Under the pieces are notes generated by a model, which saw only the letters and a program-made list of their open reading frames with translations, was not told the DNA's origin and ran no database searches. The position numbers were made by a program, and so were the translations under genes. Shown one piece after another: positions 27,123-36,928 of a DNA stretch of 64,000 bases. Source of the DNA: Nocardioides iriomotensis (GTDB lineage: Bacteria > Actinomycetota > Actinomycetes > Propionibacteriales > Nocardioidaceae); assembly GCF_004168035.1 (NCBI RefSeq), contig NZ_SDPU01000020.1, positions 248,001 through 312,000 on the forward strand. The letters run 5' to 3'. Numbering within the stretch: position 1 is the stretch's first letter; every line of letters begins with the position of its first letter.

Positions 27123-28007
27123 ATGCTCACGAACCGCTCCCGGACCGCGGTGCTGGTGTTCCTGCTGCCGCCTCTCGGGCTCTACCTGGTCGCGGTCGTC
27201 GGCCCGATCCTGCACTCGCTGGTGCTCAGCTTCTTCGAGTGGGACGGCCTGTCCGCGATGACCTTCGTCGGTCTCGACAACTACCGCCAGATGCTCTTCG
27301 ACGACGACATCTTCTGGAAGGCGACCGGCCACGGCCTGGTCTACCTGGCCGTCAGCCTGTTCTTCCAGCTCGTCGTCGCGCTCCTGCTGGCCAACCTGCT
27401 CACCTACGTGCGGCGCGGGCGGGAGCTGGTCAAGACCGCGTACCTGCTGCCGGCGATCGTCAGCACCGTCGCGATCGCCCTGATGTTCCGCCGGATCTAC
27501 TCCCTGGAGCCGCTCGGCCTGGTCAACGCCGCGCTCGGCGCGGTCGGGCTCGACGGCCTGCAGCGGCCCTGGCTCTCCGACCTCGACACCGTGCTGGTCG
27601 CCGTGTCCGCCCCGGAGGGGTGGCGGTTCGCAGGCCTCTACATGCTGATCCTGTACGCCGCCCTCATCGCCGTGCCGAAGGAGCTCGAGGAGGCCGCGCG
27701 GCTCGACGGGGCCTCGGAGTGGCGGATCTTCACGCAGATCCGGTTCCCCTACATCCGGCCGGTCTTCCTGACCACCGCGATCATGGCGGCGACGTACAGC
27801 CTGCGTGGCTTCGACATCCCCTACCTGCTGACCAACGGCGGCCCGGGCCACGCCTCGGAGCTGCTGACGACGTACATGTACAAGACCGCCTTCACCAGCA
27901 CGAACTTCGGCTACGCCAGCACACTCTCGGTGTTCATCGTCCTGCAGTGCGTCGTCGCGGTGCTGCTGATCGGGCTGGTCCGTCGCTCCGGGAGGTACGC
28001 GTCATGA
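27123..28007 (+). CDS. sugar ABC transporter permease (MalF/UgpA-like)
   Basis: A 294-aa inner-membrane permease with six hydrophobic segments. The EAA loop that contacts the ATPase is EEAARLDGASEWRIFTQIRFP. The N-terminus (VFLLPPLGLYLVAVVGPILHSLVLSFFEWDG) and FVGLDNYRQML are typical of carbohydrate uptake permeases. The stop overlaps the second permease (ATGA). Confidence 0.92.
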   Translation: MLTNRSRTAVLVFLLPPLGLYLVAVVGPILHSLVLSFFEWDGLSAMTFVGLDNYRQMLFDDDIFWKATGHGLVYLAVSLFFQLVVALLLANLLTYVRRGRELVKTAYLLPAIVSTVAIALMFRRIYSLEPLGLVNAALGAVGLDGLQRPWLSDLDTVLVAVSAPEGWRFAGLYMLILYAALIAVPKELEEAARLDGASEWRIFTQIRFPYIRPVFLTTAIMAATYSLRGFDIPYLLTNGGPGHASELLTTYMYKTAFTSTNFGYASTLSVFIVLQCVVAVLLIGLVRRSGRYAS

Positions 28008-28909
28008 GCGCCACCACGCTGAGCCGGCGTGCCACTGAGGAGCACGCCGTCACCCGTCCGCCCGCCCCCGAGCGGGTGCGCCGGCTCCGGCTGGCGCGGC
28101 ACGGCGTCACCGCGCTGGTCGCGGCGATCGTGCTGGTGCAGGTCTACCCGCTCGTGTGGGTGCTGCTCACCAGCCTGCGTCCGGCCGGTGAGTTCGCGGC
28201 CGGCAACCCGTTCGCCTTCCCGAGCGAGCTGACGCTCGAGAACTACCGCCGCGCCTGGGAGCTCGCGCCGCTGCCGCGCTACGTCTTCAACAGCCTGGTC
28301 GTGACGGTCGTGTCCAACGCGCTGATCGTGGTGCTCGGGATGATGGCGGCGTACGCGCTGACCGTGCTCGAGTTCCGCGGCAGCAAGGTGGTGCACGGGC
28401 TGTTCCTGATCGGGATCATCGTGCCGGTGCACGTCGCGCTGGTGCCGCTGTTCCTCAACTACTCGCAGGTGAACCTGCTCGACACGTACCAGTCGATGAT
28501 CATCCCGCTGGCGGGCTTCTCGCTGCCGATGTCGGTGTACCTGTTCTCGTCGTTCTTCCAGTACATCCCGCGCGAGACCTACGAGGCGGCCGCGCTCGAC
28601 GGTGCCGGTCCGTATCGGATCTTCGCCCAGATCACCGCGCCGCTGTCGGCGAACACCGTGGTGACAGTGGTGTTCGTGAACAGCATCTTCATCTGGAACG
28701 ACTTCGTCTTCGCCAACACGTTCGTGCTCAGCGAGGACCTCAAGACGATCCCGCTCGGGCTGCAGAACTACATGGGCGCGATGGGGTCGATGGACTGGAC
28801 GGCGACGTTCGCGGCAGTCTGTGTCACCGTCACGCCGCTCCTGCTGGTCTTCCTCGTCCTCAACAAGGCGATCATCTACGGGCTGGAGTCCGGTGCGACC
28901 AAGGGCTGA
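28004..28909 (+). CDS. sugar ABC transporter permease (MalG/UgpE-like)
   Basis: A 301-aa partner permease with a cytoplasmic N-terminal extension of about 30 residues and six membrane helices. The EAA loop is YEAAALDGAGPYRIFAQITAP. WVLLTSLRPAGEF after helix 1 and NDFVFANTF near the C-terminus are family-typical. The ATG lies in the upstream stop; GGGAGG is at 27990-27995. No ATP-binding subunit gene follows; a shared MsmK/UgpC-type ATPase encoded elsewhere is inferred. Confidence 0.92.
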   Translation: MSATTLSRRATEEHAVTRPPAPERVRRLRLARHGVTALVAAIVLVQVYPLVWVLLTSLRPAGEFAAGNPFAFPSELTLENYRRAWELAPLPRYVFNSLVVTVVSNALIVVLGMMAAYALTVLEFRGSKVVHGLFLIGIIVPVHVALVPLFLNYSQVNLLDTYQSMIIPLAGFSLPMSVYLFSSFFQYIPRETYEAAALDGAGPYRIFAQITAPLSANTVVTVVFVNSIFIWNDFVFANTFVLSEDLKTIPLGLQNYMGAMGSMDWTATFAAVCVTVTPLLLVFLVLNKAIIYGLESGATKG

Positions 28910-28925
28910 GGGGGAGGATGAGGGC

Positions 28926-29951
28926 ATGACCGAGGCGAGCACGCCCGCCCGCCGGGCGACGATCGCCGATGTGGCGCGCCTGGCGGAGGTGTCGTCGGCG
29001 ACGGTGTCGTTCGTCATCAACGACAAGCACACGATGCGGATCAGCGAGGCCACCCGTGAGCGCGTGTGGGCGGCGGTGCGCGAGCTGGGCTACCGGCCCA
29101 ACGCGCTGGCCAAGAGCCTGAGCTCGGGCAGCTCGCGGTTCATCGGCGTGGTCGCGGACGCGATCGCCACCACGCCGTTCGCCGGACAGCTGATCCAGGG
29201 CGCGCAGGACGAGGCCTGGCGGCACGGCTACGTGCTGCTGGTCGCCAACACCGACGAGGAGAAGGACGTCGAGGCGCAGGCCCTGCGGATGCTGCTGGAG
29301 CACCAGGTCGCGGGCATCCTCTACTCGACGTACTACCACCGCGAGGTGGAGGTCCCCGCCGACCTGCGCAACGCCCAGGTGGTGCTGGCCAACTGCTACG
29401 CCGAGGGGTCGAGCCTGCCGTGCGTCGTCCCCGACGAGGTCCAGGGCGGCAGGTCGGCGACCGACGTGCTGCTCGACGCCGGGCACACCCGGATCGCGTT
29501 CGTGAACTCCGTCGAGGACGCGCCCGCGACCCGCGGCCGCCTCGAGGGCTACCAGGCAGCGCTCGCCGCGCGTGACGTGCCGTTCGACGAAGGCCTCGTG
29601 CTCACGCTGGGCAGCCACCAGGAGAGCGGCTGGACCGCCGCCGAGAAGCTGCTCGCCATGACCGAGCCGCCGACCGCGGTGTTCTGCTACAACGACCGCG
29701 TCGCGATGGGCCTGTACGACGCCCTGCGCGAGCGCGGCCTGCGGGTGCCGGCCGACATGGCCGTGGTCGGCTTCGACAACCAGGAGATCATCGCCGGCCA
29801 CGTCCGCCCGCCGCTCACGACCGTGGCGCTGCCGCACTACGAGATCGGTGCGCGGGCGGTGCAGGTGCTGCTCGGGCTCGACACCGGCGAGCCCTCCGGG
29901 ACGCTGCGACACGTGATCGCCTGCCCGACCGTGACCCGGGAGTCCGTGTGA
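28926..29951 (+). CDS. LacI family transcriptional regulator (fructan island, second)
   Basis: A 341-aa LacI/GalR regulator. The HTH is ATIADVARLAEVSSATVSFVINDKHTMRIS, with a hinge ending ELGYRPNALAKSLSSGSSRFIGVV. The sensor domain includes AVFCYNDRVAMGLYDALRERGLRVPADMAVVGFDNQEI. It resembles the first LacI of this island in both HTH (TVSF-IN/LN) and sensor, suggesting paralogues with related effectors. The ATG follows GGGGGAGGATGAGG, and the stop overlaps the next GH32 (GTGA). It is the penultimate gene of the transporter operon. Confidence 0.92.
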   Translation: MTEASTPARRATIADVARLAEVSSATVSFVINDKHTMRISEATRERVWAAVRELGYRPNALAKSLSSGSSRFIGVVADAIATTPFAGQLIQGAQDEAWRHGYVLLVANTDEEKDVEAQALRMLLEHQVAGILYSTYYHREVEVPADLRNAQVVLANCYAEGSSLPCVVPDEVQGGRSATDVLLDAGHTRIAFVNSVEDAPATRGRLEGYQAALAARDVPFDEGLVLTLGSHQESGWTAAEKLLAMTEPPTAVFCYNDRVAMGLYDALRERGLRVPADMAVVGFDNQEIIAGHVRPPLTTVALPHYEIGARAVQVLLGLDTGEPSGTLRHVIACPTVTRESV

Positions 29952-30952
29952 GACCCGAGCTGCACTTCACCCCCACGAGCGGCTGGGTCAACGACCCCTA
30001 CGGCGTCACCTGGCGCGACGGCCGCTACCACCTGTTCTTCCAGCACGTCCCCGGCTCCCTCGTCTGGGACGTCGCGCAGCACTGGGGGCACGCGGTCAGC
30101 GACGACCTCGTGCACTGGACCGAGCAGCCGGTCGTGCTGGCGCCCGACGACGCCGACGGCGGCATCTGGTCCGGCACCGTGGTCGACGCCAACGTGGGCC
30201 GGATGTTCTACACCTCGGTCGCCGTCGACGCGCCGGACCTCGGCACGGTCCAGGAGGCGCGTCCCACCGACGACACCTGGACGGCGTGGAAGAAGGTCGA
30301 CGGCGCGGTCGTCCCGCTGCCGGACGACCTCGACCTGGTGCAGCTCCGCGACCCCTTCGTGCTCCACGACGGCACGTCCTGGCGGATGGTCGTCGGCGCG
30401 GGCCTGAGCGACGGCACCGCGGCCGCCCTGTCCTGGACCTCCGACGACCTCGAAGGCTGGACCTACGCCGGCGTGCTCACCTCGCGCCGCGACGCCGACC
30501 GCGACCCGGTGTGGACGGGGACGGCCTGGGAGTGCCCGCAGCTGCTGCGTGTCGACGACGCCTGGGTGCTGGTCGTGTCCGTGTGGTCCGAGGGGCACAC
30601 GCGGTACGTCGCGGCGGCCGTCGGTGACCTCGTCGGTGACCGGTTCGAGGCGCGCTCGTGGCAGCGGCTGACGCACGGCGCGCACTACGCCTCCTCGGCG
30701 TTCCGCGACGCCGACGGCCGCCCGTGCCTCATCCACTGGCTCCGCGGCGTCGCCGACCTCGAGGCCGGCTGGGCCGGCGCGCACTCGGTGCCGCACGTGC
30801 TCGGGCTCGCCGGCGACCGGGTCGTGCTGTCGCCGCACCCGGCCGTCGCCGACCGGACGGTGAAGGACGGCGACAGGACCGTCCTGGTGGACGGCCCGGT
30901 CGTCGAGGTGTTCGGCCCGGACGGCGTCGCGGGCTACGTGCTCACGCCGTAG
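29948..30952 (+). CDS. GH32 beta-fructosidase, intracellular (sucrase/sucrose-6-phosphate hydrolase type)
   Basis: A 334-aa GH32 enzyme without signal peptide. The three acidic motifs are intact: HFTPTSGWVNDPYG (nucleophile Asp), LRDPFVLHDG (RDP) and WECPQLLRVDD (acid/base Glu). The C-terminal beta-sandwich is very short ([19 protein letters not shown]), so the protein is shorter than typical invertases of 450-500 aa. GTG start inside the LacI stop. Its 3' end overlaps by 11 bp the converging eda gene. It likely cleaves imported sucrose or short fructans. Confidence 0.9.
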   Translation: MRPELHFTPTSGWVNDPYGVTWRDGRYHLFFQHVPGSLVWDVAQHWGHAVSDDLVHWTEQPVVLAPDDADGGIWSGTVVDANVGRMFYTSVAVDAPDLGTVQEARPTDDTWTAWKKVDGAVVPLPDDLDLVQLRDPFVLHDGTSWRMVVGAGLSDGTAAALSWTSDDLEGWTYAGVLTSRRDADRDPVWTGTAWECPQLLRVDDAWVLVVSVWSEGHTRYVAAAVGDLVGDRFEARSWQRLTHGAHYASSAFRDADGRPCLIHWLRGVADLEAGWAGAHSVPHVLGLAGDRVVLSPHPAVADRTVKDGDRTVLVDGPVVEVFGPDGVAGYVLTP

Positions 30953-31574
30953 CGAGCGCGGCGGCCTCGCCGGCGAGGTCGCTGATCCGCTCCCAAGCGC
31001 CGGCGCGCACGGCGTCGGCCGGGGTGATCCACGACCCGCCGACGCAGCCGACGTTGGGCAGCGCGAGGTAGGTCGGGGCCGACGCGGCGGTGATCCCCCC
31101 GGTCGGGCAGAACCGCGCGGCCGGCACGACGCTGCTGATGCTCTGGAGGAACGCCGCGCCGCCGGACTGCTCGGCGGGGAAGAACTTCAGCTCGGTGCAG
31201 CCGTGCTCCAGCGCCGCGAGCACCTCCGACACCGTCGCGGTGCCCGGCAGGAACGGCAGGCCGGTGTCGCGCATCGCGCCGAGCAGGGTGGGTGTGGCGC
31301 CGGGGGAGACCAGGAAGGACGCGCCCGCGGAGGCCGCCTCCTTGGCCTGGTGCGGCTCGACGACCGTGCCGGCGCCGATGGTGATCTCGGGGACCTCGTC
31401 GGCGATCGCCCGGATCGCGTCGAGCGCGACCGGGGTGCGCAGGGTCAGCTCGATCACCGGCAGGCCGCCGGCGACCAGCGCCCGGGCGACCGGGACCGCC
31501 GCGTCGAGGTCGTCGAGGACGACGACCGGGACGACCGGGACCAGGTCGAGCAGGGACTCAGGCGTGCTGGACAA
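30942..31574 (-). CDS. eda: 2-keto-3-deoxy-6-phosphogluconate (KDPG) aldolase
   Basis: A 210-aa class I aldolase that splits KDPG to pyruvate and glyceraldehyde-3-phosphate. The Schiff-base Lys is K130 in [12 protein letters not shown], and the catalytic Glu is in [22 protein letters not shown] and CPTGGIT (phosphate loop) are as in the family. The start is TTG at 31574: it is preceded by GAGGAGG with about 6-nt spacing, overlaps the edd stop by 17 bp, and no ATG or GTG fits. Last gene of the zwf-edd-eda operon. Confidence 0.93.
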   Translation of the reverse strand: MSSTPESLLDLVPVVPVVVLDDLDAAVPVARALVAGGLPVIELTLRTPVALDAIRAIADEVPEITIGAGTVVEPHQAKEAASAGASFLVSPGATPTLLGAMRDTGLPFLPGTATVSEVLAALEHGCTELKFFPAEQSGGAAFLQSISSVVPAARFCPTGGITAASAPTYLALPNVGCVGGSWITPADAVRAGAWERISDLAGEAAALATA

Positions 31575-33462
31575 CGGGGACCTCCTCGGGGGTGACCAGG
31601 CCGGGGAACACGCTGGCGCCGGTGTCGGCCGGGCCGACCGTGGCGCGGAACCCGGCGAACAGCTCGCGGCCGGTGCCGACCCACTCCTCGCCGCTCGGCG
31701 CGCGGCCGGTGGACTGGCGGGCGGCCAGGTCGGCGTCGGAGACGTCGAGGTCGAGCCGCCCGGTGACGGCGTCGACGGTGACCAGGTCGCCGTCGCGCAC
31801 GCGCGCCAGCGGGCCGCCGAGCGCGGCCTCCGGTGTCACGTGGATCGCGGCCGGCACCTTGCCGCTCGCGCCGGACATCCGGCCGTCGGTGACGATCGCG
31901 ACCTTCTGGCCGCGGTCCTGCAGCACGCCGAGCGCCGGGGTGAGCTTGTGCAGCTCGGGCATCCCGTTGGCGGCCGGGCCCTGGTACCGAATCACCGCCA
32001 CCAGGTCGCGGCCGTCGAGCTCGCCGGCCTGGAAGGCGGCCAGGAAGTCGGCCTGGTCGTCGAACACGGCCGCCGTCGCGGTCACGACCTGGTGCTCGGG
32101 CTTGACCGCGGACGTCTTGACGACCGCCGTACCGAGGGGGCCGGTGAGCACCCGCAGCCCGCCGTCGACCGCGAACGGCTCGTCGGCGCCGCGCAGCACC
32201 TCGGTGTCGAGGGAGGCCTTCGGGCCCTCCTCCCACGCGATGCCCGGCGCGTCCGGGGCGGCGCCGAGACCGTCGCCCGAGGGGCGCGGCTCAGTGGTGT
32301 AGCGCCAGAGGCCGCGACCCATCACGGTGTTCACGTCGTCGTGCAGCAGGCCCGCGCGGAGCAAGGTGTGCACGAGGTACGCGATGCCGCCGGCGGCGTG
32401 GAAGTGGTTCACGTCGGCCTTGCCGTTGGGGTACACCCGGGCGAGCAGCGGCACGACCGCCGAGAGGTCGGACAGGTCCTGCCAGGTCAGCACGATGCCC
32501 GCGGCGCGCGCGATCGCGACGAGGTGCAGCGTGTGGTTGGTGGAACCGCCGCTGGCGAGCAGCGCGACGCAGGCGTTGACGACGGCCTTCTCGTCGACGA
32601 TCCGGCCGACCGGCGTCGGCTCGCCGCCCTGTGGGGTCAGCGCCGTGACCCGGGCCGCGGCGGCACGGGTGAGCGCCTCGCGGACCGACGTGCCGGGGTT
32701 CGCGAACGACGCGCCCGGCAGGTGCAGGCCGAGCACCTCCATCAGCAGCTGGTTGGAGTTGGCGGTGCCGTAGAAGGTGCAGGTGCCGGCGGAGTGGTAC
32801 GACGCCGCCTCGGCCTCGAGCAGCTCGTCGCGGCCGACCTTGCCCTCGGCGTGCAGCTGGCGCACGCGGGCCTTCTCGTCGTTCGGCAGGCCGGACGTCA
32901 TCGGCCCGGCCGGCACGAACACCGTCGGCAGGTGACCGAACGACAGCGCCCCGATGAGCAGGCCGGGGACGATCTTGTCGCACACGCCGAGCATCAGCGC
33001 GCCGTCGAACATGTCGTGCGACAGCGCGACCGCCGCGGACATCGCGATGAGGTCGCGGCTGAACAGCGAGAGCTGCATGCCGTCGCGGCCCTGGGTGATG
33101 CCGTCGCACATCGCGGGCACGCCGCCGGCGACCTGGGCGATGCCGCCGGCGCGGAGCACGGCCTTCTTGAGCTGCTCGGGGTACGTGGCGTACGGCTGGT
33201 GCGCCGACAGCATGTCGTTGTAGGCGGTGACGATCGCGATGTTGGGCTTGCTGCGGCCGATCAGCGCCTTCTTCTCGGCCGGCTCCGACGCGGCGAAGCC
33301 GTGCGCGAGGTTGGCGCAGGCGAGCTTGGTGCGGGCCGGGCCGCGGTCGGCGGCGGCGTCGATCTTGGCGAGGTACGCCGTGCGGTGCGGCGCGCTGCGG
33401 TCGGCGACGCGCGCGGTCACCTCCGCGACGACGGGGTGGACGGTGCGGGCGGGACGGGTCAC
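31558..33462 (-). CDS. edd: 6-phosphogluconate dehydratase
   Basis: A 634-aa iron-sulfur dehydratase of the IlvD/Edd family that converts 6-phosphogluconate to KDPG. Cys ligand regions are visible in [19 protein letters not shown] and GVCDKIVPG, with [15 protein letters not shown] and [20 protein letters not shown] as further signatures. The Edd-type length and [15 protein letters not shown] distinguish it from IlvD. The GTG start overlaps the zwf stop (GTGA on the minus strand). An antisense-frame ORF extending to 36240 is only a read-through of this frame. Confidence 0.94.
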   Translation of the reverse strand: MTRPARTVHPVVAEVTARVADRSAPHRTAYLAKIDAAADRGPARTKLACANLAHGFAASEPAEKKALIGRSKPNIAIVTAYNDMLSAHQPYATYPEQLKKAVLRAGGIAQVAGGVPAMCDGITQGRDGMQLSLFSRDLIAMSAAVALSHDMFDGALMLGVCDKIVPGLLIGALSFGHLPTVFVPAGPMTSGLPNDEKARVRQLHAEGKVGRDELLEAEAASYHSAGTCTFYGTANSNQLLMEVLGLHLPGASFANPGTSVREALTRAAAARVTALTPQGGEPTPVGRIVDEKAVVNACVALLASGGSTNHTLHLVAIARAAGIVLTWQDLSDLSAVVPLLARVYPNGKADVNHFHAAGGIAYLVHTLLRAGLLHDDVNTVMGRGLWRYTTEPRPSGDGLGAAPDAPGIAWEEGPKASLDTEVLRGADEPFAVDGGLRVLTGPLGTAVVKTSAVKPEHQVVTATAAVFDDQADFLAAFQAGELDGRDLVAVIRYQGPAANGMPELHKLTPALGVLQDRGQKVAIVTDGRMSGASGKVPAAIHVTPEAALGGPLARVRDGDLVTVDAVTGRLDLDVSDADLAARQSTGRAPSGEEWVGTGRELFAGFRATVGPADTGASVFPGLVTPEEVPVVQHA

Positions 33463-34994
33463 TGGTCGGACTCCTGCCAGGCTCGGCCGTCTCGCTCGAG
33501 GAGCGTGGCGGCTGCGGTGGGGCCGGTCGTGCCGGCGGCGTACTTCTTCGGCCGGTCGGGCGACGCTGCCCACCGGTGGAGGATCGGCTCGACCCAGGTC
33601 CACGCGGCCTCGACCTCGTCGCGGCGCATAAACAGGGTCGGGTTGCCGCGGATGACGTTCATCAGCAGCCGCTCGTAGGCCTCGGGCAGCCGCTGGTCGA
33701 ACGTCGCGGCGTACGAGAGGTCCAGCGAGACCGGCCGCAGGCGGATGCCGCCGGGGCCGGGCTCCTTGGCGGTCATGTGCATCCTCATGCCCTCGTCGGG
33801 CTGGAGATGGATGTGCAGGCGGTTGGGCTCGTGGGCACCTTCGCTGTGCGGGAACATCGCGTGCGGCGGCTTCTTGAATACCACGACGATCTCGGAGACG
33901 CGGCGGTCCATCCGCTTGCCCGTGCGCAGGTAGAACGGGACGCCCTTCCAGCGCCAGTTGTTCACCTCGGCCTTCAGTGCGACGTAGGACTCGGTGCGCC
34001 CGTCCGAGGCTGGCACGTCGTCGGCGTACGACGGGACGGGGGCGCCGTCGACGAGGCCCTGGGCGTAGACGCCGCGCACGGTGGCGCGGTCGACGTCGTC
34101 GGGGTTCATCGGCTTGAGGGCCTTGAGCACCTTGAGCTTCTCGTCGCGGACGTCCTCGCGCGAGGCCACGGTCGGCGGCTCCATCGCGACGAGGCAGAGC
34201 AGCTGGAGCAGGTGGTTCTGCACCATGTCGCGCATCGCGCCGGCGGTGTCGTAGTAGCCGCCGCGGTCGCCGACGCCCAGGGACTCGGCGACGGTGATCT
34301 GGACGTGGTCGATCCAGTGCGCGTTCCAGACCGGCTCGAGGAAGGTGTTGGCGAAGCGCGTCACCAGGAGGTTCTGGACGCTCTCCTTGCCGAGGTAGTG
34401 GTCGATGCGGAAGATCTGGGTCTCGTCGAAGACCGCGCCGACCGCGTCGTTGACCTCGCGGGCGGACTCGAGGTCGCGGCCGATCGGCTTCTCCATGACG
34501 ACGCGCGCGTGGTCGTCGACCACGCCGAGCTCGTCGAGCCGCTGGCAGATCGTGCCGAACAGGCTCTGGCTGACCGCGAGGTAGAAGACCCGGACCGGGT
34601 TGGCGTCGCCGGGGTCGTGCCGCTTGAGCAGCCCGTGCAGCAGGTGCCAGTCGGCCGGGTCGGTGAAGTCGAGTCTGACGTGGTGCAGCCGGGCCAGCAG
34701 CCGGTCGACCGCGGCCTCGTCGAAGCTGCCGGTCGGCACGTGCTCGAGGAGTGCCCGCCGTACGTCGGAGCGGTAGTTCTCGTCGTCGAGCGGGCTGTGC
34801 GAGACGCCGATGACGCGGGTCGTGTCCGGGAGCTGGCCCTCGAGGTCGCGGAGGTACAGCGCCGGCAGCAGCTTGCGCAGGGCGAGGTCGCCGGTGCCGC
34901 CGAACACGACGAAGTCGCACGCCGGCGGGATCGCCGCGGCGTGCTGCGTCGATGCGCTCGTGGCGCTCGTGGGATGGCTGGGTGCAAGGTCCAC
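33459..34994 (-). CDS. zwf: glucose-6-phosphate 1-dehydrogenase
   Basis: A 511-aa NADP-dependent G6PDH that makes 6-phosphogluconolactone. The dinucleotide motif is [19 protein letters not shown], the substrate/catalytic motif is [13 protein letters not shown], and MEKPIGRD is also present. The GTG start follows a short leader. It heads a zwf-edd-eda operon, so glucose-6-phosphate is routed into the Entner-Doudoroff pathway. The operon lacks 6-phosphogluconolactonase. It is divergent from the ROK regulator, which probably controls it. Confidence 0.95.
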   Translation of the reverse strand: MDLAPSHPTSATSASTQHAAAIPPACDFVVFGGTGDLALRKLLPALYLRDLEGQLPDTTRVIGVSHSPLDDENYRSDVRRALLEHVPTGSFDEAAVDRLLARLHHVRLDFTDPADWHLLHGLLKRHDPGDANPVRVFYLAVSQSLFGTICQRLDELGVVDDHARVVMEKPIGRDLESAREVNDAVGAVFDETQIFRIDHYLGKESVQNLLVTRFANTFLEPVWNAHWIDHVQITVAESLGVGDRGGYYDTAGAMRDMVQNHLLQLLCLVAMEPPTVASREDVRDEKLKVLKALKPMNPDDVDRATVRGVYAQGLVDGAPVPSYADDVPASDGRTESYVALKAEVNNWRWKGVPFYLRTGKRMDRRVSEIVVVFKKPPHAMFPHSEGAHEPNRLHIHLQPDEGMRMHMTAKEPGPGGIRLRPVSLDLSYAATFDQRLPEAYERLLMNVIRGNPTLFMRRDEVEAAWTWVEPILHRWAASPDRPKKYAAGTTGPTAAATLLERDGRAWQESDQ

Positions 34995-35142
34995 GCGCTC
35001 GACGGTAGGGAGAACTTAGAACCGATGCAAGCGTATCTTCGGATTTGAGAAGACATAAGTGTGAAGACTTGCGCACGACTGCGTTACGTTGCGGAGTGCC
35101 CGCTCGGTGCCGTAGCGGGTCAGCCGAGGGGAGGAGGGCCTG
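34995..35142. promoter_or_regulatory. divergent zwf / ROK control region with inverted repeats
   Basis: The 148-bp gap contains a stretch (about 35015-35075) clearly richer in A/T than its surroundings. TCTTC (35036-35040) is followed by GAAGA at 35049-35053 and again at 35063-35067, inside a wider imperfect GCAAG...CTTGC symmetry (35027-35072). AAGT...ACTT at 35057-35070 is another small dyad. It probably holds both promoters and the ROK operator; exact -35/-10 elements could not be assigned. Confidence 0.5.
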
Positions 35143-36339
35143 GTGACCTCGACCGACACGCGCGACAGCGTCCTGTCCGGTGTCCCCGCGACCGCCGGCG
35201 ACCTGTTGGAGCTGGTCCGGACCGGCCAGGCGCAGACCCGCGCCGACCTGTCCCGGCTGACCGGCCTGTCCCGCACGGCCGTGCTGTCGCGGGTGACCGC
35301 GCTCGTCGACGCCGGCTGGATCTCGCCGGGAGAGGAGCTGGCCTCCACGGGCGGCCGGCCGCCCGGGTCGCTGGTGTTCAACCGCGACGCCGCGGTCGTG
35401 CTCGCCGTCGCGGTCGGCCGGTCGCGATCCCAGCTCGGCGTCTTCGACCTCGACGGCCAGGAGGTCGTCGCCCTGTCGCGTGACCACGAGGTCGGCGTCG
35501 GCCCCGACGAGCTCATGCCCGAGGTGGCGCACGGCCTCGCCGAGCTCCTCGCGACCACGCCCGGTCCCGTCGCCGGCATCGGGATGAGCCTGCCGGGCAC
35601 CGTCGACGCGGCAAGCGGCATGAGCCTCGACTCGCCGGTCATGCGCGGCTGGGACGGGGTCGCCCTGGCGCCGTACCTCGCCGCCGTCACGGACGCACCG
35701 CTCTTCCTGGCCAACGACGCGGTGGTGCTCGCCGAGTCGGAGCTGTTCCACCGGCCGGACGCTCCGCGGCACGCGCTGGTGGTCAAGGCGTCCACCGGGC
35801 TCGGGCTCGGCATCGTCGACGAAGGCCACGTCGTGCGCGGGCACGCCGGCGCCACCGGCGAGATCGGGCACTGCAAGGTCCCCGCCGCCACCGGCCTCTC
35901 CTGTCGCTGCGGCGCGGCCGGCTGCCTCGAGACCGTCGCCGGAGGCTGGGCGCTGGTGTCGCGGCTCCAGGACCAGGGCGGCGAGGTCGGGCACATCCGT
36001 GACCTGGTCGCCCGCGCCGTGGCCGGCGACCCCGACTCGCGCGGCCTGCTGCGCGAGAGCGGACGGCACCTCGGCGAGGTGCTCGCGGTGGCGATCAACC
36101 TGCTCAACCCCGAGGTCGTGGTGATCGGCGGCGACATGGGCGCGGCGTTCGACCTGTACGTCGCCGGCGTCCGCGAGACGGTCTACGCGGACACCACGGC
36201 GACCGGGTCGCGCGACCTGCAGTTCCGGCCGGCCGCCCACGGCGACCGTGCGGGGCTCGTCGGCTGTGCTGCGCTCGCCATCGAAGGCGTGCTCAACCCC
36301 GCCGTCGTCGACGCGGGCCTGCGCGAGGCCACCCGGTGA
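35143..36339 (+). CDS. ROK family transcriptional regulator (NagC/XylR-like)
   Basis: A 398-aa ROK protein with an N-terminal winged HTH ([40 protein letters not shown]) followed by a sugar-kinase-fold ROK domain. [15 protein letters not shown] is the ROK zinc motif (CxCGxxGCxE), and [10 protein letters not shown] is the His/Glu substrate loop. The HTH marks it as a regulator rather than a fructokinase. It is divergent from zwf-edd-eda and is likely the sugar- or sugar-phosphate-responsive controller of that operon. GTG start with GGGGAGGAGGG upstream; the stop overlaps the MOSC gene (GTGA). Confidence 0.88.
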   Translation: MTSTDTRDSVLSGVPATAGDLLELVRTGQAQTRADLSRLTGLSRTAVLSRVTALVDAGWISPGEELASTGGRPPGSLVFNRDAAVVLAVAVGRSRSQLGVFDLDGQEVVALSRDHEVGVGPDELMPEVAHGLAELLATTPGPVAGIGMSLPGTVDAASGMSLDSPVMRGWDGVALAPYLAAVTDAPLFLANDAVVLAESELFHRPDAPRHALVVKASTGLGLGIVDEGHVVRGHAGATGEIGHCKVPAATGLSCRCGAAGCLETVAGGWALVSRLQDQGGEVGHIRDLVARAVAGDPDSRGLLRESGRHLGEVLAVAINLLNPEVVVIGGDMGAAFDLYVAGVRETVYADTTATGSRDLQFRPAAHGDRAGLVGCAALAIEGVLNPAVVDAGLREATR

Positions 36340-36875
36340 CTGCTCGGGTGCTGGCCGTGCACCGCAGCCCCACCCACTCGTTCTCCAAGCCGACCGTCGA
36401 GCGGATCCGGCTGCTCGAGGGTCTCGGCGTGGAGGGTGACGCGCACTGCGGAGTCACCGTCCAGCACCGCTCGCGGGTACGCGCCGACCCCTCCCAGCCC
36501 AACCTCCGCCAGGTGCACTTGATGCATGCCGAGCTCTTCGACCTGCTCGCCGAGGTCGGGCACGCCGTGACGCCCGGGCTGCTCGGCGAGAACGTCACCA
36601 CCCGCGACCTCGACCTGCTTGCGCTGCCGGTGGGCAGCAGGCTGTCGATCGGCGGGGCCGTTGTCACGGTGACCGGGCTGCGCAACCCGTGCCGGCAGAT
36701 CGAGGCGCTCCAGCCGGGTCTGCTCGCGCGGGTGGTCCGCCGGCACGACGACGGCACGGTCGAGCGGCTCGCCGGCGTGATGGGAGTCGTGTCGCGCGGC
36801 GGCGTTGTGGCAGCCGGCGACCCGGTGGCCGTGTCCCTGCCGCCCGGTCCGCACCTGCCGCTGACGCGCGTCTGA
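36336..36875 (+). CDS. MOSC domain protein (YiiM-like)
   Basis: A 179-aa MOSC-domain protein, a fold that carries or transfers sulfur/molybdenum-cofactor ligands. [22 protein letters not shown] and [16 protein letters not shown], which contains the conserved Cys, define the family. Co-translated with the ROK regulator (GTGA). There is no evident link to sugar metabolism; the pairing may be incidental. Confidence 0.87.
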   Translation: MTARVLAVHRSPTHSFSKPTVERIRLLEGLGVEGDAHCGVTVQHRSRVRADPSQPNLRQVHLMHAELFDLLAEVGHAVTPGLLGENVTTRDLDLLALPVGSRLSIGGAVVTVTGLRNPCRQIEALQPGLLARVVRRHDDGTVERLAGVMGVVSRGGVVAAGDPVAVSLPPGPHLPLTRV

Positions 36876-36898
36876 GGCGGCCAGACCAGAGCGCCGCG

Positions 36899-36912
36899 CG
36901 ACAACGTTGTCG
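36899..36912. promoter_or_regulatory. LacI operator CGACAACGTTGTCG, autoregulatory site
   Basis: A perfect 14-bp palindrome whose GACAACGTTGTC core is repeated exactly at 38247-38258. It lies just upstream of TAGAAA (36917-36922), a -10-like element 6 nt before the ATG of the third LacI gene, so bound repressor would cover the -35 region of a leaderless promoter. Confidence 0.7.
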
Positions 36913-36928
36913 GTGGTAGAAAGGGCGT

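Noticed and set aside
31558-36240. 1560-codon minus-strand frame spanning edd, zwf and the ROK gene
   Set aside because: Only the part up to 33462 is real (edd). The upstream part is out of frame with zwf and antisense to the ROK gene.
35143-36339. ROK protein as a fructokinase for the island
   Set aside because: It carries an N-terminal winged HTH, so regulator is the better call; no dedicated fructokinase was found in the window.
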